From Blastobasis lacticolella (Eukaryota; Arthropoda; Insecta; Lepidoptera; Blastobasidae), in contig LR990044.1 in assembly GCA_905147135.1 (NCBI GenBank), forward strand, positions 16,868,122-16,932,121: a stretch of DNA of 64,000 nucleotides, in the 5' to 3' direction. Shown piece by piece: positions 33,860 to 44,296 of the stretch. Below the pieces are notes generated by a model. It saw nothing but the letters and a program-made list of their open reading frames with translations, made no database searches and was not told the DNA's origin. The position numbers were made by a program, and so were the translations under genes. Each line of letters begins with the position of its first letter. The first letter of the stretch is position 1.

Positions 33860-34311
33860 GTCTTTGAAGTACTTAGGTATACAGACATGACTATTCAAAA
33901 AACCCAAGTCCCCAAGACCCAAGTCAGTCTAGATGCCTGGTATTCAAGTAACGTACAAGCATCGCGAGCCTTTTTTCCGCGCACGTGCAAGTTGTGGAAT
34001 GAGCCGAAGTCTTTCTTTTAAACTATAACATAGGGTTCTTCAAATGGTATGTCATAGGTATCGCTCCCATTAGATTACAAAAGTCTTGGACAACGGTGGC
34101 TACTTTCGATCAAATGAACCGTCCGTCCGTATGCCTATAGACAATATAAAAATATATATGTTTACGAGTGATTAAGTTAAACCTGTTCCTATGACTCCAA
34201 GGTTTGCTGGTAGAAAACTCAATTAATGAGTTAAGCTCGCCTTTGTACATCTCTGTTACTGTACTGTATCATTATGTCATGTTTGTGAACAATAAAGAAT
34301 AAAGAATAAAG
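33860..34311 (+). pseudogene. LINE family B C-terminus and 3' tail
   Basis: Translation near 33940-34010 gives a Trp-Tyr-Ser-Ser-Asn-Val-Gln-Ala-Ser-Arg-Ala-Phe-Phe-Pro-Arg-Thr-Cys stretch, then KLWNE, the C-terminal signature of LINE polyproteins. It then goes out of frame and stops at 34019-34021. A GGACAACGGTGGCTACTTTC block at 34088 and a GTATGCCTATAGACA block follow. The copy ends, after unrelated-looking sequence, in three AATAAAG repeats (34291-34311). Confidence 0.75.
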
Positions 34312-34344
34312 AAACAGCAGTCGGCGGCTCCGGTTCGCCAGTGG

Positions 34345-34470
34345 TCCGTGTTGCCCTGGTGATATCATTTCACATATTTCACGTGCACGGTGAAAAGGCT
34401 CGCGATGCACGTACGTTACTTGAACTACTACCCTTCTCTATCGTCGGAGGGTACGATGGTGGAAAAGTAC
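34345..34470 (-). pseudogene. second LINE family B fragment, inverted
   Basis: The minus strand reads GTTCAAGTAACGTACGTGCA, then TCGCGAGCCTTTTCACCG and a GCACGTGAAATATGTG block. This aligns with 33946-34003 on the plus strand. The Trp-Asn-Glu codons are damaged. The two copies face each other about 0.35 kb apart. Confidence 0.65.
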
Positions 34471-34605
34471 CAGGGGATGTAAGTGAGTGGATGTAATGCA
34501 GCGGAGTGTGACATTCCATCTGTACTAGCTTTTTTATCCGCTTGTAACCTCTGTATTATTATCAGACGTTCCACAAACTCCATTGCCTGATACTGAAAAA
34601 AATCT

Positions 34606-34980
34606 CTATCGCATTCTTATCGATGACACTGTACATATAAATACAAGTGAAGGCTTTTGCTCCAGTACTACATCCGTTTGGTCTAAATACACCGTTACCC
34701 GCAAAAGCGGCGCAGTAAAAATCCAAACTTTCTTGTATTTCATTCCGTAACTCTGTACAGAGACCGTTATCGCGGTAAAATTTAAAACATTAGCTTTTCC
34801 GACTGCGGGCTTTATTTCACTGGTGGAAAAGTTAGGCCCAGGCGTACTGGAGCCATGTTTATCAATTTTTCGACCGAGTTCCAAATTGTAAACGGAATGA
34901 ACTTCCGCTATATAAATCAGTTTCACGTATTTGCTTTGCAAATCCTTCTTTATCACGTCCTGGATTAGGTTGAAATTCAT
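34606..34980 (-). CDS. unrecognised 124-codon reading frame (B)
   Basis: From an ATG at 34978-34980 the frame reads MNFNLIQDVIKKDLQSKYVK at its start and closes at 34606. An in-frame extension upstream to 35040 has no ATG closer to the neighbouring frame. Composition is protein-like (charged start, hydrophobic VWIFTAPLLRVTVYL stretch near the end, no low complexity). I recognise no family, signal peptide or transmembrane topology with confidence. The stop of frame A (35009-35011) lies 28 bp upstream of this ATG. It is flanked by LINE B and a MITE. A chance frame of this length is expected about once or less in a window of this size, so coding status is open. Confidence 0.3.
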   Translation of the reverse strand: MNFNLIQDVIKKDLQSKYVKLIYIAEVHSVYNLELGRKIDKHGSSTPGPNFSTSEIKPAVGKANVLNFTAITVSVQSYGMKYKKVWIFTAPLLRVTVYLDQTDVVLEQKPSLVFICTVSSIRMR

Positions 34981-35008
34981 TTTAACTATACGTATGCATA
35001 CGTAATAA

Positions 35009-35308
35009 TTATTTTTTGTCGGTGAAGCGAGGTCGACCAAGGTCTTCCGCTGGGGACCATGATACTGATTGAACAGTCTCGAGAGCCGCTTCTGTTGTAA
35101 CTGTATGTATACCTACTATAGTTTGCAGTTTTTTATACGAATGTCTATTCCATACAAAACCAGGATCAGTTGCCACGTGGCCGCAATTAGAACTAACGCC
35201 GCCCTCTTGTAAAGCGTCCCTTTTGACAGATAGCTGGAGTTTATGATTGATACCCACACCCTCATCAAAGTGCCAAATTGTCTTTGAACTGTACGTGACA
35301 TTTATCAA
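35009..35308 (-). CDS. unrecognised 99-codon reading frame without ATG (A)
   Basis: The frame is open from an upstream stop to the TAA at 35009-35011 and contains no Met codon in its body. It includes KTIWHFDEGVGINHKLQL, GHVATDPGFVWN and SWSPAEDLGRPRFTDKK. If coding, it is a 3' part of something whose start was lost or spliced away; a CAG at a possible acceptor stands just before the KTIW segment. Its 5' side is cut short by the MITE at 35364-35476. No family was recognised. The close spacing to frame B on the same strand is the reason to list it. Confidence 0.25.
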   Translation of the reverse strand: MINVTYSSKTIWHFDEGVGINHKLQLSVKRDALQEGGVSSNCGHVATDPGFVWNRHSYKKLQTIVGIHTVTTEAALETVQSVSWSPAEDLGRPRFTDKK

Positions 35309-35363
35309 ACAGTTGTCATGTCAGATAAAGGAAGAATGGTACAAACTTATCTGGGGCTTTATT

Positions 35364-35476
35364 TTTAAAACCGCTTGCTAGCATTTGCATGCGCTACCTA
35401 TCTCTTTCACACTCGTGCTAAGTTGTTAGAAATGACAAGAGAAGGCGAGCGCTCGTGTAAATGCAAGAGGTTTAAA
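35364..35476. mobile_element. short MITE-like inverted repeat
   Basis: TTTTAAAACCGCTTGCTAGC at the left and GTAAATGCAAGAGGTTTAAA at the right are imperfect inverses. The 113-bp unit has a CTCTTTCACACTCG centre. No coding capacity. Confidence 0.5.
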
Positions 35477-35544
35477 ATATATTGACCCCGAACCCATGAT
35501 CGGTTTAATGTTGTTGACAAAAAAATGACTTTCTTAATAGCGAC

Positions 35545-35600
35545 CTTAGTTCCAGTTTTGGCCACCATGTCATATAAGTGTCTGGCACTTCTATAAAGGT
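35545..35600 (+). repeat. short repeat J
   Basis: TTAGTTCCAGTTTTGGCCAC, then CATGTCATATAAGTGTCTGG. See 10650 for the other copies. Confidence 0.5.
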
Positions 35601-35799
35601 TGTATGTATAGTTAAAAAACTGCAGAGTAAAACTAAATTAAAGAAAGAGAAAAGATAAAGTGGAGGATTAAGAGTAATGGCCATCTTCAGCGACAAACGT
35701 AAAGCTCATAAAGCAAAATTATGGTGATCTTATATTTACTGTTGAAGCTTAACTTTCAGTGTTCTCTTTATTGTTTTAAGACGTACAATTTTTTTTATT

Positions 35800-36105
35800 A
35801 TAAGCTTTTATTTAACTTGCACTGTTCCTATGTACGAGTATATTTGTAAGTTGTCGGTCAAAATTTGTAAACCATTCTTTGATTGTTTGTTGGTATCTGA
35901 TTGATCTGTGAAATTTGGTGTGAAATTTGGTACACCTACGTAACTTCGAGAATGCATTAATATGGTACCATGGAGCTGGTCTGATGATGGAGCCGGAAGT
36001 TGGTCATAGGAACTTATGAACACAATAAGATAACGCATCGTGTTTGGGCTCTTTGAAATGGTCTAGATGAGTAGGTACTATACCTCGCAATAAAAGCTTG
36101 TTATG
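35800..36105. mobile_element. MITE H, copy 2 (longer)
   Basis: Ends AAGCTTTTATT (35802-35812) and AATAAAAGCTT (36089-36099) are exact inverses. Inner blocks ACTTGCACTGTTCCTATGTA, GGAGCTGGTCTGATGATGGA and GCTTGTTATGAAAAAATATT match 28279-28437, which lacks the centre. Confidence 0.7.
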
Positions 36106-36702
36106 AAAAAATATTTTTCTTTGAGAACATATTACGGTAGAACTACTCATTAGACAAGATAGCAGCGACCCCAATCCAGGACACGTAGTATTATCACAAC
36201 GCTTGCCTACAAACAACTTGTTAGATGGGCAATTAATAATTCGCACACAGACATACAAATACATACACATCCACTAGTTATGCAATAGTTAAAAAACTTA
36301 ATTACTTACTTTTTGTTTTATTACCTTTATTATTTTATACGTACCTACTTACCTAAAGTTATTAATTTTATACTTAAAAGTAAGATCCCAACCACTGTTG
36401 TATCTAATTAAGCATATTTATGAAATTAATAAAAGATAAAAAAAATCACAAATCATAATATTATCATCACACATCCACAGCCCATAATATCCTCGCTCTC
36501 ACCGTGAGGCAAAACATCGCGAGGAAGCTGTTGTTAAAAAAATGATATAAAAAACATAAAATATATAAAAAAAAAAATTTAAAATAGCGACAATTAGTTC
36601 CAGTTTTGGCATACGGGCCAGATAAATTTATGGTACATTTATAAAACAAATGGACTTCAAAGGTTAAAAAGATCCTGCAGTTCCGGTACCGCCGCAGATT
36701 TC
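36106..36702. other. no supportable gene
   Basis: AT-rich, with a repeat J piece at 36590-36640 (TTAGTTCCAGTTTTGGCATA). Confidence 0.5.
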
Positions 36703-36823
36703 ATCATGTTTACACATGGAGTTGCCTGAATATGCAGGGTTCCTCACGATGTTTTTCTCTCGTCGTGAGAGTATCGGTTAGTGTTCAACTAATGAACATA
36801 ACTCAGAAAAAGTCATTGGTACA
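36703..36823 (-). mobile_element. SINE 1, left part of a split copy
   Basis: The minus-strand body reaches TGTACCAATGACTTTTTCTG, ending at GTACA (36819-36823). The missing tRNA-like head resumes at 38056 after an insertion. Confidence 0.8.
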
Positions 36824-38055
36824 GGTCAATTCAAATAGAACGGCTGTGAAGTTAGTCACAAGACGCTGCGCAGTAGCGAATTTTGGGTATCAGCGGGGCG
36901 TTACAGTGCGGGGAGGCAGAGTCACACCCGCCCGCTTACAAACCGCGACCCGCGGTTGCCCTTGCGCCGCTCGGATGTGTGCCAGTGCGAGTCTACGTTC
37001 GTATACATTGCACACGTTCCCGCGTTTCTGTGCACGCACAGTCGAATTGAAAATTGTTGTTTCTTATTAGTTTTGTTCATGAGTTTGAGTTTTTTATTGT
37101 TGGTTTTTGTTAGCATATTATCATATTGTTATTTCGTTTTTTTTCAAGAATTTTTATGAATTTCATGTTTGAAAAACAAATCTGTACGTTATAGGTATTA
37201 AAATTAGTAAGTAGGGATCTACCTACCTACCTATATTACCAATACCATTTTGTCAATTTTGGTTGTTAGATAGTATTATATTTATTTGTCATGTTACTGT
37301 TATCGTTTCGATTGTACCTGCGCGCACCGGCGCTCGCAGCTAACTTCATAGACGCTATCTACACTAATATTATAAAGAGGAAAGATTTGTACCTATTTTT
37401 GTATGTTTGTAATGAATAGGCTCAAAAAGTACTGGGCCGATTTAAAAAATTCTTTCACCAATAGAATGCTACATTCTTCCAATTTGACATAGGCTACATT
37501 TCATTTTGAAAAAAATTAGGGATCCTTGGTAAAATTTGAACAATGTAACCGAAGGTGTAGAAAAATGAGTCTTAAGATGTCTTTCGTCGAATGCGCTGCC
37601 GAAACTATTAGCGATAGAACAAAATAATCTACAACAATATTGAAGAACATCATAATGTCTACAAAAAACTCCGCGGTAGCATATGTCCAACTATTGTAGT
37701 TATGTCACTACAACAACTTTTTTCATTTTAAACATTAATGAAAATGCTAACCAAATTCAAACCATGCTATTTATGTGTTTATATTCATCCTTATCCAAAT
37801 AAATTATTTTATGGTCAAGACCATTTAACTACCTATAAAATAGTTTTTAAATTATTTAAATTGGACTTTCCATTCAAAAGATATTACGAATTAAAAAATT
37901 CAAACAGTAAACAAAACCGCCATAGCGCCGTGGCCGTTGTTTGCCGCTCGGCTCACTCGCGCGGTCGGCTCCCTACGCAGCAGCGGTAACCCGTGTACCC
38001 GTAATGGTACCCGTGCGAAGCCGGGGCGGGCCGCTAGTTCTATATAATTCGATAT
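36824..38055. mobile_element. 1,232-bp insertion splitting SINE 1, with a 5-bp duplication
   Basis: GTACA stands on both sides (36819-36823 and 38056-38060), and the two SINE 1 halves join cleanly if one copy is removed. The outer ends, GGTCAATTCAAATAGAAC and the inverse of TTCTATATAATTCGATAT, are weakly inverse. Inside are a GC-rich part (36830-37040) and the whole Helitron-like unit 37358-38037. Without that unit the outer element is about 550 bp. The superfamily is unassigned. Confidence 0.65.
37358..38037 (+). mobile_element. complete Helitron-like non-autonomous unit, 680 bp
   Basis: The 5' end is A/TCTACACTAATATTATAAAG and the 3' end is GCGAAGCCGGGGCGGGCCGC, then TAG/T: an A/TC start and a CTAG/T end, as in Helitrons. 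There is no TIR and no target duplication. The interior is AT-rich and non-coding, with a short GC-rich 3' section. Related ends lie at 1244, 32872, 40450, 49586 and 56865. Confidence 0.75.
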
Positions 38056-38136
38056 GTACATGGCGGCACTGGTATTCGAACCCGGAACCTCTCAATTACA
38101 AGTCCGGCCCGCTACCTAGGCCACCAATGCTCTCTG
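38056..38136 (-). mobile_element. SINE 1, right part (tRNA-like head) of a split copy
   Basis: The minus strand reads GGTGGCCTAGGTAGCGGGCC, then a GGTTCCGGGTTCGAATACCA B-box region and GTGCCGCCATGTACA. It continues directly into the part at 36703-36823 when the insertion is removed. Confidence 0.8.
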
Positions 38137-39150
38137 GCAGGTAGAGACCGCAATAATATACGAAATATGTACAAAGCGTCTGCCATTGAAATGTCAAAGA
38201 GCAGAAAATCGGATAAAGTGGCCGACCAAAATCTCCCAGCAAATTGATTCAGCGCAAAACCTTCCCCGGGGTTTATTATTTACCCTGGACAAATACGCCC
38301 GCTGAACTTATTTCATTCCGCTAATTACGTCCTTGTCTAATTGTAATAGACAGCTTAAAGGCTGTGAATTATTTAGAACCTACGAATACTGGATTAAATA
38401 GAGTTTTCCTTTCATAATGAAGTCTTAATTGAATCGTTCGCTAATTTGGAGTGCACTTTGTGCGATGCCTATTTTGCGTTTGCAGTTGTTATTTTTTTAT
38501 TTGACCAGTAACAGTTGCTCTTATTTTATGTTAGTAAACGATACGATGAAAGAATTAACAAATTATTTTATAGAGATATCGTTTAATGCAGCCATTATTT
38601 CCAACTGATTTTTGATGGTCACGATGATATCTAAGAACTATTATGCACATAGAATATAGATTAAGAATCTCAGAATCTATTACTTTCGACACTTACTGGC
38701 AAGTATCGCTGAGGTGATATCTAAGAACTGTTACATAGTACCACAACCCTGTGCACATAGAATAAAGATTCCGTATCTTAGAATTTACCATCAAGGGAGC
38801 TAAACACAGATGGTAATGGCTAGAAGAAAATGGCTGAAGAGGGTTGTCTTTGTCACACACGTATGAGTAAATACAAAGCCTAACTAGCCGACATCTTCGA
38901 GAGCTCTTCTTTTAGATTATCTAGGCGACGTGCATTATATTACAGCGTTAACTAATGTAGTCACCTAAGCGAAGATCACCGGGTCAAGAGGCATACATTA
39001 CAATCCACTGCAGACTCAGGGCTTCACCCACGGCTTGCCTTAATCTCCACGATTATCAGGTTGGAGATCGCAGTTTTATAAATATAACAATGGAAATCGC
39101 TGCTGCCCATTTGGTATCCTTCGGATACTCCAGATCTTTTATCTCGAAAA
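38137..39150. other. no supportable gene; homeobox-like AT motifs
   Basis: At 38190-38360 the sequence is non-repetitive by eye and contains CTAATTAC, CTAATTGT and TTTATTATTT next to CCCCGGGG. The rest is AT-rich spacer. Confidence 0.4.
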
Positions 39151-39236
39151 TATTAGTCGCCTTGTACGACACCCACACTTATAAAGGGTTGGTGCTAGTC
39201 TACTCTGCCGGACGCCACACGGCCATACCACGGCAG
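39151..39236 (+). repeat. dispersed repeat E, copy 3
   Basis: TATTAGTCGCCTTGTACGAC, ACCCACACTTATAAAGGGTT, a GGTGCTAGTCTACTCTGCCG block and GACGCCACACGGC. The best-preserved copy of the family here. Confidence 0.7.
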
Positions 39237-40302
39237 GCTGTGAGGAAAATATGCCGCTCAACGCACCGATCTCGCGAGCACGTATAGCACACACCGAACG
39301 GAACAAGTTTACCCGCGTTAACAAGCTGCGTTAGATCCAACGTGATTCCGTACACGCCAACTGATTTATTTGTGTTCACGGCAAACTCTATTGCGGACCG
39401 ACCCCTTTTTCCAGGGCCTATTTATATTAGCCGCCTTGCCCGCGATTCTCTAGCTGAGTAAGCCCTTGAACTTCTCCAAGAGCGGCGTCAGCTATAATCA
39501 AGTTTCTGTGAATAGTTGAAGATTCAGTCTCGCTGTTGGTGCGAAATTTCGGGCCGATTTGGAGTTGTTGAGGACTTGCTCCCGACGGCTGGTACGCCCG
39601 CGTTAACTTCGGTTTTAGCGTGGTCCTGTGAGAACATTGAATTTCGACATAAAGACCAATGTGATATTTCTCTACTAATGAGCAGGTAATAACATTTCCT
39701 AAAACATTGTATTTATTAAGGTTTTATTTTACTTCACCTGTCCCCTTGTGTGTTCGTTATAAAATCTTGCAAGTTTTTGACTCACTTCCCGGTTTCCGAT
39801 TGAGCTGAAATTTTGCATACTTGTGTGATCACGGTGCAATATTACGAATATTATATCCATCCAGCTGATATGTACATTCGCTGCAGATTGACATGCCACA
39901 GATTGACACACACCTCCACAGATACGCAGATGCACACGTCAAACTAATAACATCCCTCTTTTTTCGACGAGGGTTAAAATAGGCAGCGCGATACCATCTG
40001 AAGCATAAACTGCAATACCAAAAAATATCTATACTCAATACTTGAAAGACAAACACACAAACATTCTCATTTTACAATTATTATAGCAATCGAGAGCGAA
40101 ACTCCCTATTAAGATGCCGGGGTGTTTGTTTAATAGTCAATTGGAGGTGGATGTTGATTGAACAGGGAAAAGGCACGAGTACTCGACGATCGGAGTTCGC
40201 TACTGAGCACACGACACGTGTAAGGAGACTGCAATTGGAGCGCAAATTGAGAAGTGGTACGTGGGATGCTCTGCGAACTTGTTTTACGAATGTCATTGGT
40301 TG
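39237..40302. other. no supportable gene; one likely repeat
   Basis: Around 39770-39995 a TGACTCACTTCCCGGTTTCC block and a CATCCCTCTTTTTTCGACGA block are typical of a dispersed lepidopteran repeat. No copy is present elsewhere in the window to prove it. Confidence 0.35.
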
Positions 40303-40332
40303 TTATTTTATTTTATTTTATTTTATTTTATT
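40303..40332 (+). repeat. TTTTA microsatellite
   Basis: Six consecutive units of TTATT/TTTTA type. Confidence 0.9.
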
Positions 40333-40449
40333 CGGGTGGTTTACAGCTGTAATACATAATGCATTAAAAAATAGCTTATAGATAGAAAAATAGTTATAGG
40401 TATATGCTGCTTTGATATAAATCCTTCCTAGCTTATAAGTAGTTAAATG

Positions 40450-40554
40450 AAGTCGCCTGATTGTTTGTAAATCCGCTAACCCCGCTTAAGCAACGCAACG
40501 GATTTTGATGCAGCTTTTATCATCACGAGAAAATTCGTGCGAAGCCGGGGCTAG
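40450..40554 (+). mobile_element. Helitron-like 3' part
   Basis: Contains GCAACGCAACGGATTTTGAT, then GCAGCTTTTATCATC and TCGTGCGAAGCCGGGGCTAG/T. The same blocks are seen at 49640-49690 (minus) and 38010-38037. Confidence 0.75.
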
Positions 40555-40711
40555 TATCTAGTAATTTGTATCGTAGATTCAGAGTCAACGGCTAGTAACA
40601 GTCTATTAGACTTGACCCCTTACAATTTGTGGAGCGCTTTGCGGTAATCGCTACGCTCGAAAAGGATCTTGAATCACACAGCAGATAACGCTGTTCTGCT
40701 AGCCATTTTCT

Positions 40712-40840
40712 GGTTCACCTCAGTGATGCCAGTCGCTCCACTGTAATAACCAAATCTGCCAAATTCTGGATTTTGGTCAAGGCGACCCCGGGTCCTTGCG
40801 TCCGAGAGCACAGCCGTGACATCAACGTCAAAATGATTAT
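40712..40840 (+). mobile_element. SINE 1 3' fragment
   Basis: GCCAGTCGCTCCACTGTAAT, then CTGCCAAATTCTGGATTTTG, GGCGACCCCGGGTCCTTGCG and GAGAGCACAGCCGTGACAT. Head missing. Confidence 0.8.
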
Positions 40841-41363
40841 TATATTAATACGATAGGAGAGAGAAACTGAGTTCTTTAACAGCACGTAACACTTGGCGTT
40901 AATACCGCACTGAACTAGTCGATAAAAACTTTCTAGCAGGTAGTTAATTTGATCGAAACAAGCCTAACAATTAAAGCGTGATTTCACGCCTCTGCGGCGT
41001 CTAGTGATGGGGTCGAAATCCTGCTTAGTCTATGAATTAAAACCAGGAATATTATAAGTCTGTCAGGAGTGTCTAGAGAGGGAACTACTGTTTGTAGTTA
41101 GAATTACAATATTTCCAATTTACGTAATACAAATTAAATCATGAGCATGACATAGCAAGACATATTTAATTTAAATAACGATTGCAACGCCCGTCAACAC
41201 AAACGAATTAACAAAATGCTTCGTCCAAATTGAGGGTAGACATTCCAACTTACATGAAAAGACAACTGACGCTCCCCAAAAAGATTGGAAAAAACACTAT
41301 GATGGTAGCTTACTTCCCGATCTTTATGGAGGCTCCCTCATGTTCATTTATCATCTTCATGAT
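40841..41363. other. no supportable feature
   Basis: Unique AT-rich DNA. Confidence 0.5.
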
Positions 41364-41465
41364 CATCATCATCATCATCTCGACGTTCAGTATGTCCTGG
41401 TTGCGCCAGCGCGTGGTCCGCGACAGCAAAAGGTCCGTCTTCCTGCTTCTCCTCATGGTCATTAA
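41364..41465 (+). repeat. CATCAT-headed dispersed repeat I, copy 1
   Basis: A CATCATCATCATCATCTCGA start, then GTCCTGGTTGCGCCAGCGCG and GTCCGTCTTCCTGCTTCTCC. Related copies lie at 61015-61160 and 61864-62005. Confidence 0.65.
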
Positions 41466-42525
41466 CTCATCGATTTAACAGTTTTGCCATTTTCTATTGA
41501 AGCACACTTTACACACCTCTTCTTGCATCAGGAGCTACTAACTTTACCCAACGAGATAGATAACACGAAATCGCATTGCTCTGTATCTTCCAATGCGATC
41601 TCGTTGCAGCGCAATGCAAATCAAAGGGAATGTTGCAACACAATTACAAACTTGGTCTTCAAAACTTCCCCAACAGAGGCTCGCTTCAGCTTGTCTCATC
41701 ACTAACTAAAGGTGTTTTATTGCACTCACGCCTGAAAGTTCCATGCTCCGACCACTGAGCAACTTGTTCAGTTTCGTTCACCAAAGTTGGTGTAAAAGGA
41801 ACCTTTTTCGCTATACAACAAAGTCGCTTATGGCGTGGTCGCAGGAAAATATGCTTGGTTGTACAAATCGTTTTTTCTTTCACATTTCTCCGCGGAGGAA
41901 CGGTTTTGGGTTTGATGCAGAAATAATTGCAGGTCCGCTTTTATTGGTTTTCGTTTCATAACGATGTGATGTCGCTTTATTCCTGGACATGGAATTCCTG
42001 GACATAAATTTCAACTTTTTTAATGCTGCTTCCTATGTTCTGATCATCGGTAACATAATTTGTTCTTTTTCCTTTTAACACGTGACATTACTAGTAACCA
42101 TTGTAGTAACAGTGCTCGGTACTATTTCTCCATTATATGTAGACAACTGCACGACCCATAAATAGAAGGTATAATATTTTACTTTACCGGATATCATACT
42201 GTGAGTCTGACTGATATCATCCAGACTATCATCTTCACAAACACGTCAGTTTCGTTCGATGTTACTGCATCAGGGTACCCGACGTCAATTTCATACAAAA
42301 GTGTAGTGCGCCTTCCACGACCGGCTAAAAATCGAACGGGTAAGGCGGGCAACCTAACACATGTCAGGATTTTACATCCGATCGACAGGCTCGGTTACCG
42401 TACCGTGATCAGATGAGCCCCGATGTCTAGTGCATGATACACTACTCGGAGGGTACCTAATAATGCACAGCGGTTAGTATTGGTTTCGTATTTACTAGAA
42501 CTACTTTACTTGCGTCAGAGACGAA
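41466..42525. other. no supportable gene
   Basis: Contains a short ATCGCATTG/CAATGCGAT foldback near 41570-41602. Frames at 41484-41961 overlap one another on both strands and carry no motif. Confidence 0.45.
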
Positions 42526-42571
42526 GCTCTACGAAGCCGAAATAACCGATGTTATTTCGGCTTCGTGGAGC
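42526..42571. repeat. 20-bp-arm foldback with one mismatch
   Basis: GCTCTACGAAGCCGAAATAA (42526-42545), loop CCGATG, then TTATTTCGGCTTCGTGGAGC (42552-42571). 19 of 20 positions pair normally; the odd pair is T-G, which would still pair in RNA. Confidence 0.9.
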
Positions 42572-43007
42572 ATTATTTACCAGTGACATTGACAGTGCCA
42601 TCGGAATCAATGTCGGTGTGTGTGTACTTGTGTAGGTGACTATAGGTCGACAACTTAACTGGTGTATTGCCTGCTGTATGTGAGGTAGGTGGGAGGGTGA
42701 TTTTTTGTGGATGAACGCGGGAGGGCGCGGGGCAGTGAGCATTTTCTTCCGCCAAACGTCAGTTGAAGATGACGTTCCTCGGAAAAAGAAAGCACACGAG
42801 ATTATGCCGAACTTGTTCCAAGATATATATTATATCCCGAGACGAGAAACCTAATGTTTGCCAATGGCAAATTGTAAAACTAAACCTCGATTTTGAATTT
42901 GGTGCAAAAAGAAGTAAAGATTTATGTCTAGAAATGAGCAGTGCCTGTTGTGTTATATTTCTGTAACATAACTTACCTTAACCGAATTCTTTATTGAATT
43001 TAGATAT
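42572..43007. other. no supportable gene
   Basis: The 67-codon plus frame at 42763-42966 has two Cys pairs (CRTCSKIY, and Cys-Cys near its end) but no complete zinc motif. Treated as chance. Confidence 0.4.
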
Positions 43008-43205
43008 TTATCATCATCATATCATTGCTGGGCATAGGCCTTCTCCAGAGATTATGACAAAAGCTGGTCCTGTGATGTCTGCATCTAGCTGGTAACCGCG
43101 ACCTTTCGTCCAGGTACTGGCGACCAAGTTGTTGATCCATCTTGCTAGAGAGAGGCGTGACCATCGAATCCTTTAGGAAACCTACACTTATCAGGTGGGC
43201 AGACA
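43008..43205 (-). repeat. GATGAT-tailed SINE-like repeat, longest copy
   Basis: The plus strand reads CATCATCATATCATTGCTGG, GCATAGGCCTTCTCCAGAGA, a GCTGGTCCTGTGATGTCTGC block and GCGACCTTTCGTCCAGGTAC. The tail blocks at 1820, 48935 and 58485 match its left end inverted. Confidence 0.75.
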
Positions 43206-44296
43206 GCACAATTGTGATGTGACAGATGCTTGAGCATGAAAGGAATTTTGGAATTTTGTAGCTAGGATTTTTTTATTTGGTACAAATGAACATCTAAGTT
43301 TAGTTTCGAGACGGGAAGATGGAAGCCTAACGGCGCCCTCCTTCTTCGCCATGGCGTCGCGGCGCTCTCTTTGGGAACCCCTGTGCTTGTCTATAAATTT
43401 ATCAACAAAAATTGTTGAGCCTCCACCTAGGGATTTATCTTCGACAAATTAATCTCGTGTGCGTTGTTTCGAGCGACCCTAACAAAATAACCAACCGCGC
43501 TGCGCGGAGTCCGCGGGCGCACTGAGTGAGTGAGAAACGTCGCAGGACGTCGCTTGAGCTCCCTGCCCCCGCGCTTTGCCCATAAACGTCACATAACGTC
43601 ACTCATTTTGCCCCCCGTACCCCGCAGGCGATACACTAGTTAAGTTGTCGATCTATAGATGTAATAGTTTTATGAGTTACTGCAGATGGTTGATGAACCT
43701 AGTTACCTACGTAAGACAACACAAAAAATATATAATTTTTAACTTTGTTAATTTGTGCCGTGTCGTGGTGTCTTGTGGCAATAAATATTCTTATTCTTGT
43801 TTTTATTCTTAGTGTAGATACCCTGCGTGTGCAAGGCTAATCCGGCTTTCCGCCGAGACGTCTGTAGTTGGTTATCTTGTTCTTTCTCCGTCAGTTAGAC
43901 GAATCGTCCGACAGAGTGGTCGCTCCGAGCTCGTCGTTCTGCTTTTGTTTCCAAGCGGGCGTGTACGAAGCACTGCACCTTTGTATGGAATTCACGACAC
44001 GTACCTTTCGACGCATTGTACTTAAAACGCAAATTACCTTATTTAAAATACGCAATAAACCAGACATGCAAAAGACGAAACGCTCAAGGTGACCTGATTC
44101 AGTAACCGGAACAATGCATCGGATGTTACCTAACAAAACGTATCGGCCAGTCTAAAATAAGACGAAACGGGTCAGATCAAATCCAATCGAACTGGAGGCA
44201 TTTTCGTTTTAACTGATGGGGAGAGATGGCGGAGAGAGAGTGAACGATTGAAATGAGAGTGAGATCGAGTCCAGTATCCGTATCGAAGGACCAAAC
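43206..44296. other. no supportable gene; one GC-rich patch
   Basis: At 43480-43640 there is a GC-rich patch with CGCGCTGCGCGGAGTCCGCG and a doubled AACGTCAC (AACGTCACATAACGTCAC). Frames at 43868-44136 on both strands are mirror shadows. Confidence 0.4.
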
